The notes: generated by a model from the letters alone, not told the origin. A stretch of 64,000 nt of DNA from an uncultured Opitutia bacterium (GCA_913056175.1 CAJXLM010000006.1:1-64000); one strand, 5' to 3'; numbered from the stretch's first letter, positions 9,641 to 18,390 are shown. A program made the numbers and translations.

Positions 9641-12162
9641 GATGCGGTCTGCGGGGAGGAGGTCTCGGTGGGGGCGGGGGAACCGGCCGGCTGGCGGGCC
9701 GGGCGAATCTTCTCGTAGTGAGGGTCGTAGAGGGTGTCGGGAGCGACAAAGGCGCGGTAGCGCCGGCCGAAGTACTCCATGAACAGCTCGGTCCCCTCGG
9801 CGAAGTGGCCGGCGGCGAGGTAGGCGAAGCCGATGGAGGCGTCGACCGCGTAGCCGTAGTCGGCGCTCGTCACGTAGCCGATGCGGCGGCCCTCGCGGTC
9901 GTAGACCGTCTCGCTGCCCTGGAGGATGATGGTGGGGTTCTCCATCCGGAAGGTGCAGAGACGGACCTGCGGCCCGTCCTCGCGAACCCGGGCGAGGGTA
10001 TCGCGCCCGAGGAAGTCGCCCTTCTTCCAGCTGATGACGAAGTCCGTGCCGACCTCGAAGGGGTTCTCGTTCTGGGCCATATCCCCGCCCCACGAGCGGT
10101 AGGACTTCTCGATGCGGAGGGAGTTGAACGCCCCTCCCCCGGCGGGAATGATCCCGTAGGGACGGCCGGCCTGCTCGAGCCGCTCCCAGAGCGTGCCGAG
10201 GTACTGCGGGTGGGTGTAGATTTCCCAGCCGGCCTCGCCCACGTAGGAGATGCGGAGCATGTAGCAGGGAACCTCCGCGATGTAGGCGAAGCGCCAGGTG
10301 AAGAACTTGAAGTCGCGGATGTCGCAGTTCGTCGAGCAGAGCGGCTGGACCACGCGGGGCGCATCCGGGCCCCAGATCCCGAGGGTGGCAAACTCGGAGG
10401 AGCGGTTGTGCAGGCGGACATCGCTGCGGTCCCCGACCTGCCGGCGGAGATGGGCCCAATCGTGGCCAGCGGAGCCCACCCCGGAGATCATCCAGAAAGT
10501 ATCCTCGTCCATCCGGGAGATGGTGATGTCGCTCTTCACCCCGCCGTGGTCGGTCATCAGGTGCGAGTAGGTGATCCGGCCAACCGCGCGGTCCACCTGG
10601 CTGGGCGTGTGGTACTGGAGGAAGCCGAGGGCGCCCGGACCGGAGATCTCGAAGAGCTGGAAGGCGCTCAACTCGTAGAGAGCCACCTTCTCACGGGTGT
10701 GGAGAGCCTCCACCTGCTGGATTGGCGACCAGTTCTGGTCGATCCACGGCCGCCGCTTGGGGAAGTCCGGCTGCACGAGAGACTCGTTGCACTGGTACCA
10801 GTGGGCGCGGTCGTAGCCCATGGTGTCGAAGAAGACCGCCCCGAGCTCGCGCTGCTTGTCGAAGATGGGGCTGCGGGCAATATGGCGGGAAGTCTCCGGC
10901 TGCCGCTGCGGATGGTTGATCGCGTAGACCGTGCGGTAGGCTTCGCCGCCGCGGTTGTGGATGTAGCGCGGGGAACCCCAGTGGTCGTAGATGCGGTTGA
11001 GGTCGGCCTCGTGGAGATCCTGCTGGGGCTCGCCGGCGTCCATCCACTCGGCGATGGCCTTGGCGAAACCGGCGGCGTGGGTGAACCAGATGGCTTCGGC
11101 AACCCAGAAACCGCGGGTCTTCAACGATTCGCCGAGGAAGGAGCCGCCGTCCGGGCTAAAGGAGAAGATCCCGTTCATCGTCTTGACGAAGCCCGGCTGT
11201 TCCTCGGCGAGCATCGGGAAGAGCTCACTGGAACGCTCCCAGCACTCGGTGAAGTCCCCGGGGGTGAACTCCCGCATGGAAGGCATGATCGGGGCCTCCC
11301 TCGGGTGGAGGACATCGCGGGCGTCGATGGGGATGGGCCGGTGGGAGTAATTGCCAATCCCGAACCCGCCCCAGTGCTGCCGGAAGTAGAGGGCGTGGTC
11401 CTGGTCGCGGAGGATGGGGATGCCGTGCTCGTGTCCGGCGAGGGCGCTCAACCCGCGGAGGTCCTCGGTAACCACGTACTGGTGCTCCATGGGAAGGAGC
11501 GGAATCGGCTGGCCGACCATCTCCCCGAGGAGCGGGCCCCAGAAGCCCGCGCAACAGAGGACGTACTCGCACTCGATACGGCCACGCGAGGTGACCACGG
11601 CGTCCACATGGTGGTGGGAGGTCTCGATGTCGAGGACGTCGGTCTCGTCGTAGAACTTCACCCCGCCCTCCTCCTCGGCGGTCTTCACGAGCACCTCCGT
11701 GCAGACCCCGATCCGGCCGACCCCGTCATCGCCGACGTAGTACCCGCCGAGCACCTCGCGCTCGTCGAGGAAGGGCACCCTCTCCTTGCATTCCTGCGGG
11801 GAGAGGACCACCCCGTCGAGCCCCCAGCTGTGGCCGATGGTGCAGCGGCGGTGCAGCTCGGCGAGGCGCTCCGGGGTCCGGGCGAACTCGATGCCCCCGT
11901 TCAGCATGGCCCCGTTCAGGCCCTCCCCGTTCACCAGTTCGTCGTAGAAGTGCACCCCGTAGTGGGCCATCTCGGTCATCAGCTTCGACCCATTCGTCTG
12001 GAACATCCCGCCGGGGGCGTGGGAGGAAGACCCCCCGAAGTTGGGTCGCTTGCCCTGGTCAATGACCACGATGTCGCGCCAGCCGAGGCGGGTGAGGTGG
12101 TAGGCGGCGGAGCAGCCGACGATGCCGGCCCCGATGATGACGAGTTTCGCTTGGCTTTCCAT
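9637..12162 (-). CDS. FAD-dependent dehydrogenase with GcvT domain, dimethylglycine/sarcosine type (first copy)
   Basis: 841 residues with the same two-part build as the next gene: an FAD-binding DAO domain (LVIIGAGIVGCSAAYHL at the N-terminus) to about residue 400, then a GcvT/folate domain. The region that covalently binds FAD reads FGGSSSHAPGG. The histidine is kept, but its surroundings differ strongly from the SGTSWHAAG of the downstream paralogue, so the two probably have different substrates. The tail is low-complexity Pro/Ala/Ser/Thr. It follows the serine dehydratase alpha gene by 77 bases and overlaps the next gene through ATGA. Confidence 0.9.
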   Translation of the reverse strand: MESQAKLVIIGAGIVGCSAAYHLTRLGWRDIVVIDQGKRPNFGGSSSHAPGGMFQTNGSKLMTEMAHYGVHFYDELVNGEGLNGAMLNGGIEFARTPERLAELHRRCTIGHSWGLDGVVLSPQECKERVPFLDEREVLGGYYVGDDGVGRIGVCTEVLVKTAEEEGGVKFYDETDVLDIETSHHHVDAVVTSRGRIECEYVLCCAGFWGPLLGEMVGQPIPLLPMEHQYVVTEDLRGLSALAGHEHGIPILRDQDHALYFRQHWGGFGIGNYSHRPIPIDARDVLHPREAPIMPSMREFTPGDFTECWERSSELFPMLAEEQPGFVKTMNGIFSFSPDGGSFLGESLKTRGFWVAEAIWFTHAAGFAKAIAEWMDAGEPQQDLHEADLNRIYDHWGSPRYIHNRGGEAYRTVYAINHPQRQPETSRHIARSPIFDKQRELGAVFFDTMGYDRAHWYQCNESLVQPDFPKRRPWIDQNWSPIQQVEALHTREKVALYELSAFQLFEISGPGALGFLQYHTPSQVDRAVGRITYSHLMTDHGGVKSDITISRMDEDTFWMISGVGSAGHDWAHLRRQVGDRSDVRLHNRSSEFATLGIWGPDAPRVVQPLCSTNCDIRDFKFFTWRFAYIAEVPCYMLRISYVGEAGWEIYTHPQYLGTLWERLEQAGRPYGIIPAGGGAFNSLRIEKSYRSWGGDMAQNENPFEVGTDFVISWKKGDFLGRDTLARVREDGPQVRLCTFRMENPTIILQGSETVYDREGRRIGYVTSADYGYAVDASIGFAYLAAGHFAEGTELFMEYFGRRYRAFVAPDTLYDPHYEKIRPARQPAGSPAPTETSSPQTAS

Positions 12163-12239
12163 GGGGTTCCTTGGCGGGGTGGGGAGAGGGTTGGGGGAGG
12201 AAGCGGGAAAAACGGGGAGCTGCGGACGGTGGGGCGGGT

Positions 12240-13154
12240 TCAGCCCTCCGGCTCGTTGGGCGGGGAGAACTTGCCGGTCTTGTACTTGCGACCGGTCGGG
12301 GTGGTGGCGAGCCCGCCCTCGGAGGTCTCCTTGAGCTGGCGGGGCATCCGGCGGCCGATGTCGTGGAGGGCGAGGATCACATGGTCCAAGGGAACCACGC
12401 AGCGCGCGTCCGCAAGCGCCATGACCGCAGCCTCGAAGCTGTGCACGGCGAACATCCCGTTGCGGCTCACGCAGGGCACCTCAACATAGCCGCCGATCGG
12501 GTCGCAGACCAGGCCGAGGGTGTTCATGAGGGCGAAGGAGCCCGCGTTCGCCGCCTGCTGGGGGCTACCGCCCTGGGCCTCGACGATGGCGGCGGCCGCC
12601 ATGCAGGAGGCGCTGCCCACCTCGGCCTGGCAGCCCCCGCGGGCGCCGGAGAAGCAGGCGTTCTTGCCGATGATCACCCCGATGCCCACGGCCGTGAAGA
12701 GGGCGCGGGCGGCCTGGCGGGTGGTGAGCCCCTCCTCCTCCTCGAGGGTGAGCAGGCAGGCCGGCACGATTCCAGCGGAGCCCGCGGTGGGAGTGGCCAC
12801 GATGCGGCCGAACTGGGCATTGCACTCGAGGACGGCAAAACCGTAGGCGATGGTGCGGGCGAAGCGGCTGCCCATGAGGGGGCGTTCGCCCTCCGAGTAG
12901 CGGTAGAGCTTGGCAGCGTCGCCACCGGAGAGCCCGCTCGGGGAGGTCCCGTGGATCTTGAGGCCCTCGGCCACGCTCTCGCGCATCTTCCCGTAGAACT
13001 CCTCCATCTTCGCGAGGAGCTCCTCGAGGGTGAGGCCCTGCTCGGTCGCCTCCCGCCGGAGGGCGACGTCCGCGATGGAGAGGTCGTGCTGCGCGCAGAG
13101 GGCGAGCAGCTCTTCAGCAGTGTCGTAGTCGAAGGAGGAGAGAACTTCGTGCAT
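12240..13154 (-). CDS. sdaAA: L-serine dehydratase, iron-sulfur type, alpha subunit
   Basis: 304 residues from MHEVLSSFDYDTAEEL, close to the usual alpha-subunit length. GGGAG lies a few bases upstream. An ATG at 13247 also has a good ribosome site but would add 31 Pro/Ser/Asp-rich residues. Cysteines of the 4Fe-4S region and the family stretches GSAGIVPACLL, KNACFSGARGGCQAEVGSASCMAA and CDPIGGYVEVPC are present. The enzyme deaminates L-serine to pyruvate and ammonia. Placed inside a THF-methyl catabolic cluster, it would drain serine formed from glycine plus methylene-THF. Confidence 0.94.
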   Translation of the reverse strand: MHEVLSSFDYDTAEELLALCAQHDLSIADVALRREATEQGLTLEELLAKMEEFYGKMRESVAEGLKIHGTSPSGLSGGDAAKLYRYSEGERPLMGSRFARTIAYGFAVLECNAQFGRIVATPTAGSAGIVPACLLTLEEEEGLTTRQAARALFTAVGIGVIIGKNACFSGARGGCQAEVGSASCMAAAAIVEAQGGSPQQAANAGSFALMNTLGLVCDPIGGYVEVPCVSRNGMFAVHSFEAAVMALADARCVVPLDHVILALHDIGRRMPRQLKETSEGGLATTPTGRKYKTGKFSPPNEPEG

Positions 13155-13259
13155 GGCTTTCTCCCGGGGCGGGGGTTGCGACGGATCCGGGGCAACCCCC
13201 CGGGACGAATCGCCGGGAGGAGGCGTGGCGGAGGGGTCGCGCTGCATGGTCTCCCTCCC

Positions 13260-13931
13260 CTAGCGGGCCGGGGCGATCACCCGAAGGGCGGTGGTGGATT
13301 CGATTCTCTCGAGGAGCGAGCAAACCTCCGGCAGGGGCGGCGCGTCGCACTCGATGACGGTGAGGGCCTCCGTCCCGCGCGAGCGACGGCTCGTGCGGAT
13401 CGTGGCGATGTTCATGTCCGCGCAGGCGAAGAGGCCAGTGATCTTCGCGAGGTAGCCCGGATGATCCCCGTGCCAGAGCACGAGAGTGTCGAGGTTGCCC
13501 CCGAACCGGGTCTTGAAGCCATCCACGCTGGTGATCTCGACAACCCCGCCCCCCACCGAGCTGCCCGTGACCACGTGGTGCTCGTGGTCCGGTCCATCGA
13601 GGTGGAGTCGGGCGGTGTTCGGGTGGGCCTCCTCGCCGAGGTCGGCGGACTCGAAGCTCACCTCGATCCCGGCGGCGGCGGCCAGCTCGAGGCTGTCCTT
13701 GAGCCGCTCATCCTCGGGCGTGTGCCCGAGGAGACCGGAGGCGAGCGCACGATCGGTGGCGTGCCCACGGCCCGTTGCCGCGAAGGAGCCGTGCAGCTCG
13801 ATGCGGACCCGGCGGGGGGCTTCCCGGCACAACGACCTCGCCACCCAGCCGATACGGACTGCCCCCGCCGTGTGGCTGCTGGACGGTCCGACCATGGCGG
13901 GCCCGATGATGTCGAAGGCCGAGAAGCCCAT
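13260..13931 (-). CDS. sdaAB: L-serine dehydratase, iron-sulfur type, beta subunit
   Basis: 223 residues from MGFSAFDIIGPAMVGPSSSHTAGAVRIG, a direct match to the family's N-terminal IGPSSSHT signature; the frame upstream of this ATG belongs to the preceding gene in another phase. The last 75 or so residues (LVLWHGDHPGYLAKITGLFACADMNI onward) form an ACT domain, the likely serine-sensing part. It precedes the alpha gene by 12-105 bases depending on the alpha start, giving the two-subunit arrangement of Gram-positive bacteria rather than the fused E. coli form. The gap from the demethylase gene upstream is 19 bases. Confidence 0.94.
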   Translation of the reverse strand: MGFSAFDIIGPAMVGPSSSHTAGAVRIGWVARSLCREAPRRVRIELHGSFAATGRGHATDRALASGLLGHTPEDERLKDSLELAAAAGIEVSFESADLGEEAHPNTARLHLDGPDHEHHVVTGSSVGGGVVEITSVDGFKTRFGGNLDTLVLWHGDHPGYLAKITGLFACADMNIATIRTSRRSRGTEALTVIECDAPPLPEVCSLLERIESTTALRVIAPAR

Positions 13932-13950
13932 TGCCGGAGTGCCCCGCGGC

Positions 13951-15348
13951 TCAGTCCGCCCAGTCGCGGCCCTTGTACTTGGCCACCTCGCGGGCGTTGG
14001 GGTTGACGGAGGGACGGAAGGGCACTTCCACCACCTCACCGGAGACGGTGTTGCCGGGATGGCCCACGGCGTACTCATCCGGCAGCCAGACGTGCAAGCC
14101 GGTGCCGATCTCGGTCATGTCCAGCGGGACGTAGGCGAGCGCGATGTTGATCTGCAGCTCGGGGGAGTACCAGGGGGAGGTTACGTAGCCGACGGGATCC
14201 CCGGTTTCCTCGCGGGAGATCAGCCAGAAGTCGGAGGCGTAGTCGGTGACGGGGAGACCGCCAAAGGTGATCCCGACCATCTTCAGGGCGAAGGGAGGCT
14301 TCCCCGCCTCGATCTGGGCGCGGACCTCCTCCAGCCGGGCCTTGCCAATGTAGTCGGCCTCCTTCTTGCGGGGCACTTGGTAGGCAAGGTTCGTCTGGAA
14401 GGGGAGGGACTCCGCGTCGATGTCCTGGCCCCAGGAGAGGATGCCGGCGGCGATCCGCCGGTGGTGGGCCGGGGCAATCACCATGAGGTTGTGCTTCTCA
14501 CCGACCTCGAGCACCGTGTTCCAGAGCCGCTCCGCGTTGATCGTGGCGTCGTAGAGGTAGATCTCGTACCCCTTCTCCCCGGTGAAGCCCGTCTGCGAGA
14601 TGATGACGTCGCAACCGTCCACCTTTCCGGCCATGAGCCCGTAGTAGGGGATCTCGCGCACCTCTTCGCCGAAGAGGTCGGCCATGAGGGCTTCCGACTT
14701 CGGGCCCTGGATCTGGACCGGGGCCACGTCGATCTCGGCGATGCTCACATCGTAGCCCTTGCCGAGGTTCACTCCCCGCATCCACAGCTCGAGGTCACTG
14801 TCGGACAGGGAGAACCAGAACTCGTCCTCGGCGATGCGCAGGAGGACGGGGTCGTTGAGGATGCCGCCGTCCTCATTGCAAAGGATCACGTACTTGCCCC
14901 GCATCGGCTTGATCTTGGTGGCATCGCGGGTGATCACGTAGTTGACGAAGGCTTCCGCATCCGGGCCCTTCACCTGGATCTGCCGCTCCACGGCGACGTT
15001 CCACATGGTCACGTGGTTGACGAGGGCGTCGTACTCGACCATGGCGCCGCCCTCCTCGGGCCGCACGTATCCCCGCGGGTGGTACATGCGGTTGTAGACC
15101 GTCGCCCGCCAGCAACCCGCCTCGTGGGAAAGATGCCAGTAGGGGGACTTGCGCACACGCGTGGAGATGAGCATCTCCACCGGGGTCCGGCCACTCTGCC
15201 GGAGGTTGATCGGGACCTTCCGGTCGGACTGGTCGACCGTGCTCACCTGACCGGTGATCTGGCGGCCGAGAGCCGGGGTGGAGGCGGGAGCGGTGCTTTC
15301 GGCACCCGCTTCCGGGTTCGCATGTGGGGAGGAGTCAGACGTGCTCAT
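13951..15348 (-). CDS. GcvT-fold THF-dependent demethylase (DmdA/LigM-like)
   Basis: 465 residues. The first 45 are Ser/Ala/Pro-rich. Then comes a GcvT-type folate fold: RVRKSPYWHL, NRMYHPRGYV, the wDVaveRQi-like stretch MWNVAVERQIQVKGPDAEAF, the TRDATKI and NEDGGILNDPV segments, and a C-terminal barrel. The pattern resembles DMSP demethylase DmdA and the O-demethylases LigM/DesA more than glycine-cleavage T protein, and its length is near LigM. It should move a methyl from an N-, S- or O-methyl substrate onto THF. As first gene of the cluster, before serine dehydratase, the DMGDH-like enzymes, Fhs and MetF, it is a candidate glycine betaine (or DMSP) demethylase. No betaine-homocysteine methyltransferase is seen in the window. 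Confidence 0.75.
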   Translation of the reverse strand: MSTSDSSPHANPEAGAESTAPASTPALGRQITGQVSTVDQSDRKVPINLRQSGRTPVEMLISTRVRKSPYWHLSHEAGCWRATVYNRMYHPRGYVRPEEGGAMVEYDALVNHVTMWNVAVERQIQVKGPDAEAFVNYVITRDATKIKPMRGKYVILCNEDGGILNDPVLLRIAEDEFWFSLSDSDLELWMRGVNLGKGYDVSIAEIDVAPVQIQGPKSEALMADLFGEEVREIPYYGLMAGKVDGCDVIISQTGFTGEKGYEIYLYDATINAERLWNTVLEVGEKHNLMVIAPAHHRRIAAGILSWGQDIDAESLPFQTNLAYQVPRKKEADYIGKARLEEVRAQIEAGKPPFALKMVGITFGGLPVTDYASDFWLISREETGDPVGYVTSPWYSPELQINIALAYVPLDMTEIGTGLHVWLPDEYAVGHPGNTVSGEVVEVPFRPSVNPNAREVAKYKGRDWAD

Positions 15349-15877
15349 TGAGTTCGGAGGAGACTACGATGTTGGGGGTTCCCAGACCGTGGGCCTGGAG
15401 GGTGGTTTCCTCTCGCAAACCTTGGAATCCACAACTACACCCATGGTCCGGCCGGCACGCGCTTGGTAGATCGCTCTCCAAAGCACCAGCAATAAGGCGG
15501 ATAGGGCTGATGGGGTTCATAAGATGTGCGAGAAGCAGCGGGACAAAGGACCTTTGCATTTTGGAAGTCAAGGGTTTTTTGGAATATTTTTAGGGGATTG
15601 ATGGTCAATGCTTTATAGATCATTTTACCCCTCCTGGAGGGGCCTCAAAACCAGATTTGGGATTTCCCAAGATTTTCCTCTTCCGACACCCCCTTGTGGC
15701 GGGACCGGGACGCCCGTCGACGCCCCCGTTTCCGGCCCGGAAACACTCCCCCGAAGGCAGCCCGCACCCCCGCTTTTCCGCTCGGCGCGGCAGTCCGCGG
15801 CAGCGAGCCCAGCCGTACCGGGGCGAGGGATCGACGGGTGGGCCGACGCCGGACCTCTCCCGGGCTGGGGGCGGCGC
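15349..15877. other. Upstream region of the demethylation cluster
   Basis: 529 bases without a supported gene, between the cluster's first start codon and the convergent end of the MscS-type gene's transcription unit. It is much AT-richer around 15545-15625. I looked for a glycine or SAH riboswitch before the 15348 start and saw none of the conserved core segments. A minus-strand frame at 15335-15571 has no recognisable content. Confidence 0.5.
15581..15608 (-). promoter_or_regulatory. Candidate sigma-70-type promoter of the demethylation cluster
   Basis: On the minus strand TTGACC (15608-15603) is followed after 16 bases by TATTCC (15586-15581), inside the most AT-rich stretch of the gap. 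It would leave a 5' leader of about 230 bases before the first start codon. A second TTGACT occurs at 15571-15566 but has only a poor -10. Confidence 0.35.
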
Positions 15878-17209
15878 TCAGGAACCGGCCCCGGCGGCCT
15901 CGGGATCGTTCTGCGGCTGCCCTCGCCCCGGTTCCGGCGCCCGATCGGCCAGGGCCTCGGCGAGATCCCGCCCTCCCGGTTCCTGGAAGAGGGCGAGCCC
16001 GAAGGCGGGGAGGACGGCAAAGAAGTGGTCGAAGAGGTCGGACTGGATGGACTCGTACTCCGTCCACACCGTGGTATTCGTGAACACGTAGACCTCCAGC
16101 GGAACTCCCTGGCCGTCCGGGGCGAGCTGGCGGACCATGTAGGTCATGTCCTTGCGGACGCGGTCATCGGAGCGCAGGTAGGCCAGCACGTAGGCGCGGA
16201 AGCAGCCCAGGTTGGTCAGCTGGCGTCCGTTCGGCCCCTCGCCCTCCGGGGGGAGGCCGTGCTTCTCGTTCCAGTTGCGGACCTCCTTTTCCTTGGCTTC
16301 CAGATGCGGGCGGAGCAGTTGGATCCCGCAAAGGGCCTCGTACTCCTCCGGCCGGAGGAAATGGACTGTGCGCAGGTCGATCCGGAGGGCGCGCTTGATC
16401 CGGCGCCCGCCCGAATCGGACATTCCGCGCCAATTGACGAAGGCCGTGGAGATCAGGTCGTAGGCGGGAACGTTACTGATCGTCTTATCGAAATTGCGGA
16501 CCTTGACCGTGGTGAGGGTGATGTCGATGACGGGGCCGTTGGCCTTGCCCTCGATCTGGATCCAGTCCCCCTGGCGCACCATGTTGTTGAGGGAGAGCTG
16601 GATCCCGGCGACCAGCCCGAGGATGACGTCGCGGAAGATGAGCAGGAGGACCGCGGTCAGGGCGCCCAGCCCGGAAAGGATGACCAGCGGGCTCTTGTCG
16701 AAGAGCAGCGAGGCGGCGACGATCATGCCGAAGATGTTGATCGTCAGCTTGATCGCCTGGGAGAACCCGCGGATGGGGAGGTCGGCGAGCCGCCGGTGGG
16801 AACCGAGGAGGGAGCGCAGGAAGTTGACGACCCCATCGAGGACGAAGAGGACGACGAAGATCAGGTAGAGGCCGACGGTCGTATCGAGAATCTCCAGGCG
16901 CAGCTGGTTCGCGGAGATCCACGGGGTGGCCCAGTAGAGGAGGAGCGCCGGAACGAACTGGGAGACCCGGGCAAAGGCGTCCGACTCGACGAGCGGATCA
17001 TCCCAGCGGAAGCGGGTCCGCTTGGCGATGGCCCGGATCACCCGCAGGAGCACCCGGCGCGTCAGCCAATTGGCGAGAACCGCGAGGAGCAGCGCTGCCA
17101 ACAACCGGAGGCCATCCGCACCCGGCACGCCGACCCAGTCATTGAGGGCCGGAAAGAGCACGGAGCCGCCCTGCTGGGCGAGAGGGAGGGTGAGCAGGCC
17201 CAGGCTCAT
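15878..17209 (-). CDS. MscS-family mechanosensitive channel (YbdG-like)
   Basis: 443 residues from MSLGLLTLPLAQQG; the ATG overlaps the stop of the DUF2237 gene (17206-17209). Four to five membrane helices occupy about residues 20-190. They are followed by the MscS pore/beta module with LTAVLLLIFRDVILGLVAGIQLSLNNMVRQGDWI and the VIDITLTTVKVRNFDKTISNVPAY beta domain. A long soluble C-terminal part and an Ala/Gly/Pro tail follow. Length and layout match the miniconductance YbdG/MscM branch, which releases solutes on hypo-osmotic shock. This suits an organism that imports and degrades osmolytes. Confidence 0.88.
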   Translation of the reverse strand: MSLGLLTLPLAQQGGSVLFPALNDWVGVPGADGLRLLAALLLAVLANWLTRRVLLRVIRAIAKRTRFRWDDPLVESDAFARVSQFVPALLLYWATPWISANQLRLEILDTTVGLYLIFVVLFVLDGVVNFLRSLLGSHRRLADLPIRGFSQAIKLTINIFGMIVAASLLFDKSPLVILSGLGALTAVLLLIFRDVILGLVAGIQLSLNNMVRQGDWIQIEGKANGPVIDITLTTVKVRNFDKTISNVPAYDLISTAFVNWRGMSDSGGRRIKRALRIDLRTVHFLRPEEYEALCGIQLLRPHLEAKEKEVRNWNEKHGLPPEGEGPNGRQLTNLGCFRAYVLAYLRSDDRVRKDMTYMVRQLAPDGQGVPLEVYVFTNTTVWTEYESIQSDLFDHFFAVLPAFGLALFQEPGGRDLAEALADRAPEPGRGQPQNDPEAAGAGS

Positions 17210-17583
17210 GCCTCGGGAAGGGCGTGCGCGCGGAGATCCTCGAGTCGGCAGATCCGCAGGGCGGTCTCGTGGGTGGACTCGAGGCGGACCGGCGGCGCGC
17301 AGCCGGCCTCGAGTGCCTCCTGCCAGCGGGCGGCGCACAGGCACCAGTGATCGCCCGGCCGGAGCCCGGGGAACCCGTATTCCGGGCGCGGGCTCCGCAG
17401 GTCATTGCCGCGCGCGGAGGTAAAGGCGAGAAACTCCTCGGTGAGGCGGGCGCAGACCGCGTGGATCCCGAGGTCGCCGGCGGGAACCTCGCAGGAGCCG
17501 TTGCGGAGGTAGCCCGTCAGCGGGTCGAGGCAGCAGGCCTGCAGCGGCTCCCCGAGCACATTGCGTTGCGGCGCGTGAATCAT
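17206..17583 (-). CDS. DUF2237 family protein
   Basis: 125 residues that follow the DUF2237 pattern over the whole length: NVLGEPLQACCLDPLTGY, HAVCARLTEEFLAFTSARGNDL, RPEYGFPGLRPGDHWCLCAARW and APPVRLESTHETAL. Conserved cysteines (CC, C, CLC) suggest a metal or redox site, but the family has no established function that I know of. It overlaps both neighbours by four bases (17580-17583 and 17206-17209), so it is co-translated between the EpsI-like protein and the MscS channel. Confidence 0.85.
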   Translation of the reverse strand: MIHAPQRNVLGEPLQACCLDPLTGYLRNGSCEVPAGDLGIHAVCARLTEEFLAFTSARGNDLRSPRPEYGFPGLRPGDHWCLCAARWQEALEAGCAPPVRLESTHETALRICRLEDLRAHALPEA

Positions 17584-18326
17584 CCCCGTTCCCCTTTCCC
17601 CGGCGTCGGTTCCTGTGCCCGGCGGTCCCCCTCGCCTGCGGCTACCAGCCCGAGTGCGGCGGTCTGTTCCATGGCCGCCCGGAAGCCCGGGTCCCCCCAG
17701 AGGTTGGCAAATTCCGTGTTCGTGTTCACGCGGATGAAGTATTGCTCGCCCGTGCCCAACAAATGGGAACGGAGCAGGTCCCGCACGTAGGAAACCGGGG
17801 TGGGGAAGGCGTTCAAGCGCTCCCCGTACTCGTAGGATCGTCCGCCGACGAGGTGCCAGTAGTGGACATTCTGCGCATTGCCCTCGATCTCGAAGGACCG
17901 CCACTCGGAGGGGAGCAGGGCGAGGGAGCCGACCCGCCGGCGCACCCCGTGCTCCCGACCCGTGGCCGTCCACCCATTCTCCGTCCAGCAGCGGTCGGGC
18001 GTGTGGGAGGAGACCTCCATGACCGAGGCCTTGCCGGGAGCCCAGTAGGCCGCGTAGATCTCGAAGAACTCGTCGCCGCCCGCCCGCTCGTAGCGCCGGT
18101 AGACATAGTCGTCGAAATCGAGGATGGCGGTCGCCCGGTCGGCCATGGACTCGGTCGCCCCGATCTCCTTGTCGCGCACCTCCCAGCCGGGCACCGCAGC
18201 GGGCACGTACTTGTCGAGGTGGGGGCCGCGTCCCTCCTGCGCCTCCATGCCGAAGGGGTGCCAGAACTGCAAGAGCACCAACAGGCCGAAGAGGCTCCAT
18301 CCAAACCAGGGAAAAATCTTTCTCAT
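17580..18326 (-). CDS. EpsI-like exosortase-associated protein
   Basis: 248 residues starting MRKIFPWFGWSLFGLLVLLQF, a single N-terminal membrane anchor or signal. The body has the DUF3485/EpsI pattern: PGWEVRDKEIG, then YVYRRYER...FEIYAAYWAPGK, then SSHTPDRCWTENGW, with the conserved His/Cys of the family's HxPxxC motif. EpsI proteins accompany exosortases that process PEP-CTERM proteins and help exopolysaccharide export. No exosortase is next to it, which makes it an orphan in this window. It overlaps the DUF2237 gene by ATGA and is divergent from the lipoprotein gene with 64 bases between. Confidence 0.75.
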   Translation of the reverse strand: MRKIFPWFGWSLFGLLVLLQFWHPFGMEAQEGRGPHLDKYVPAAVPGWEVRDKEIGATESMADRATAILDFDDYVYRRYERAGGDEFFEIYAAYWAPGKASVMEVSSHTPDRCWTENGWTATGREHGVRRRVGSLALLPSEWRSFEIEGNAQNVHYWHLVGGRSYEYGERLNAFPTPVSYVRDLLRSHLLGTGEQYFIRVNTNTEFANLWGDPGFRAAMEQTAALGLVAAGEGDRRAQEPTPGKGERG

Positions 18327-18390
18327 GCCGGAAATTTGCTTAGGGTAGCAGACTGTCGATAGCGCAGGACCCGCTCTTCCCGACGCCAGT

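Noticed and set aside
9718-12489. A 923-codon open frame on the plus strand
   Set aside because: Antisense to the first FAD-GcvT gene, with the same compositional signature and no motif.
15335-15571. Small minus-strand frame (78 residues) before the demethylase gene
   Set aside because: Cys/Pro/Ser mixture without pattern, no ribosome site, and it runs into the next gene's start; more likely leader sequence.
15349-15620. Glycine or SAH riboswitch before the demethylation operon
   Set aside because: I searched for the conserved cores by eye and did not find them.
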